Assembly: GCF_008039555.1 (NCBI RefSeq)
Contig: NZ_VDUW01000002.1
Span: 248,001-312,000, forward strand
Direction of reading: 5' to 3'
DNA from: Cerasibacillus terrae
GTDB taxonomy: Bacteria > Bacillota > Bacilli > Bacillales > Amphibacillaceae
Length of the DNA: 64,000 bases
The notes beneath the pieces are model-generated. The model did no database searches and was not told where the DNA came from. It saw only the letters and a program-made list of their open reading frames with translations. Positions 63,406 to 64,000 of this stretch are shown in pieces. Positions within the stretch are counted from its first letter, which is position 1. Every line of letters starts with the position of its first letter. The position numbers and the translations under genes are program-made.

Positions 63406-64000
63406 ATGAAGAAGAAGTTAACTGTTTTAGTTATCGTCATTATTGTGATCGTTTCTATTATTTTATTATGGAATTCTAATAAAAAAGATGATGATCAGCT
63501 AGAGAGTGGTGCTGTTCTAGAAAATAATGAAGAGTCTAATCAATTTGGTGTAAGTACATCCAATCCGCTTGCAAGCCAAGTGGGAGTGGAAGTTTTAGAA
63601 GAAGGCGGAAATGCAGTTGATGCTGCAATTGCTATTGCTTATACATTAGGTGTTGTTGAACCATATGGATCTGGTATCGGTGGCGGGGGAGGAATGATGA
63701 TTAAATTCCCCGACGAGGATGAACCTATCTTTGTAGATTATAAAGAAATTAGTGATGGCGAAGATTTTGACGAAAATGTTCGTACAGGGATACCAGGCTT
63801 TGTAGCAGGTATGGATCATCTTCAGAAGCAATATGGAACAATGGACATGGAAACATTAATAGAGCCGGCCATTAAATATGCAAAAAAAGGATTCGAGATT
63901 GATTCTAGTCTAGCAGGTAGAATTGACCGAAATAAAGATTATATTATTCACACAGCACCACATTTTTACAAAAATGATGAAGGATTGAAAGAAGAAGATA
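63406..64000 (+). CDS. Gamma-glutamyltransferase-family protein (CapD/PgsD-like), 3' end missing
   Basis: The first 198 residues are visible. An N-terminal membrane anchor (about 4-22) is followed by the gamma-glutamyltranspeptidase start 'GVSTSNPLASQVGVEVLEEG', 'GNAVDAAIAIAYTLGVVEPY' and 'GSGIGGGGGMMIKFPDEDE', which contain the family's glutamate-binding Gly-rich loop. In Bacillus anthracis the corresponding CapD cleaves poly-gamma-glutamate and anchors it to peptidoglycan. The visible part cannot show whether the autocatalytic Thr is present, so anchoring versus hydrolysis is open. AGGAG lies seven bases before the ATG, which directly follows the pgsA stop. Confidence 0.88.
   Translation, partial: MKKKLTVLVIVIIVIVSIILLWNSNKKDDDQLESGAVLENNEESNQFGVSTSNPLASQVGVEVLEEGGNAVDAAIAIAYTLGVVEPYGSGIGGGGGMMIKFPDEDEPIFVDYKEISDGEDFDENVRTGIPGFVAGMDHLQKQYGTMDMETLIEPAIKYAKKGFEIDSSLAGRIDRNKDYIIHTAPHFYKNDEGLKEED

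Overview
The window reads as chromosome of a low-GC Gram-positive member of the Bacillaceae, probably a halophilic or alkaliphilic relative of Oceanobacillus, Virgibacillus or Gracilibacillus. The support is the A+T-rich sequence, the strong AGGAGG-type ribosome binding sites, and the gene content: tagO, tagD, LCP protein, DUF1659/DUF2922/YvrJ trio, pgsBCA and catabolite-responsive elements. Genus level is inference only.

Region 1 (1-26 kb) is a cell-wall polymer locus. It starts inside a glycosyltransferase and continues with two more glycosyltransferases, a TagG-like ABC permease, an unusual double-ATPase TagH-like subunit with a Lys-rich tail, two large paralogous GT2 enzymes, and then a run of ATP-grasp ligases: one TupA-like, two fused to an acylphosphatase-like domain, and three of YheC/YheD type in strikingly A+T-rich DNA. 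A frameshifted glucosaminidase, a decayed IS3 element and a seventh ATP-grasp gene follow, then tagO, an LCP ligase and tagD. I read this as a pathway that builds a lipid-linked polymer, may decorate it with amino acids or peptide, exports it and ligates it to the wall. The closest known precedent is teichuronopeptide of alkaliphilic bacilli. The decoration step is inference.

Region 2 (26-36 kb) carries three small conserved Bacillus-type proteins and a leftward catabolic cluster: sigma-54 activator, class-III aminotransferase, succinate-semialdehyde-type dehydrogenase, lone GNAT domain, M20 hydrolase and APC permease. A readable -24/-12 promoter precedes the aminotransferase, so a GABA or other omega-amino-acid pathway is likely.

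Region 3 (36-45 kb) holds a Na/Pi cotransporter with a PhoU-like partner, a glycerophosphodiesterase, a small His-containing membrane protein, a VOC protein, a YtkA-like lipoprotein, a Sco protein and a Cys-rich DeoR-type regulator with a NosL-like C-terminus. The last three suggest copper or cytochrome-oxidase assembly.

Region 4 (45-54 kb) encodes the route from isobutyryl-CoA through methacrylyl-CoA, 3-hydroxyisobutyrate and methylmalonate semialdehyde to propionyl-CoA, plus a citrate/methylcitrate synthase, with two CRE boxes. A 29-bp tmRNA-like 3' end and a truncated NERD gene lie at its right edge. Region 5 (54-64 kb) has a 1924-residue LPXTG surface metallophosphatase and the poly-gamma-glutamate operon pgsB-pgsC-pgsA-ggt, running off the right edge.

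Three intergenic repeat systems run through the window: 20-bp GAATCCCGATAT arrays (three arrays, 16, 23 and 39 core units), shorter GCGCACATC arrays (four sites) that look distantly related to the first, and an approximately 150-bp element with two hairpins (five copies plus one fragment).
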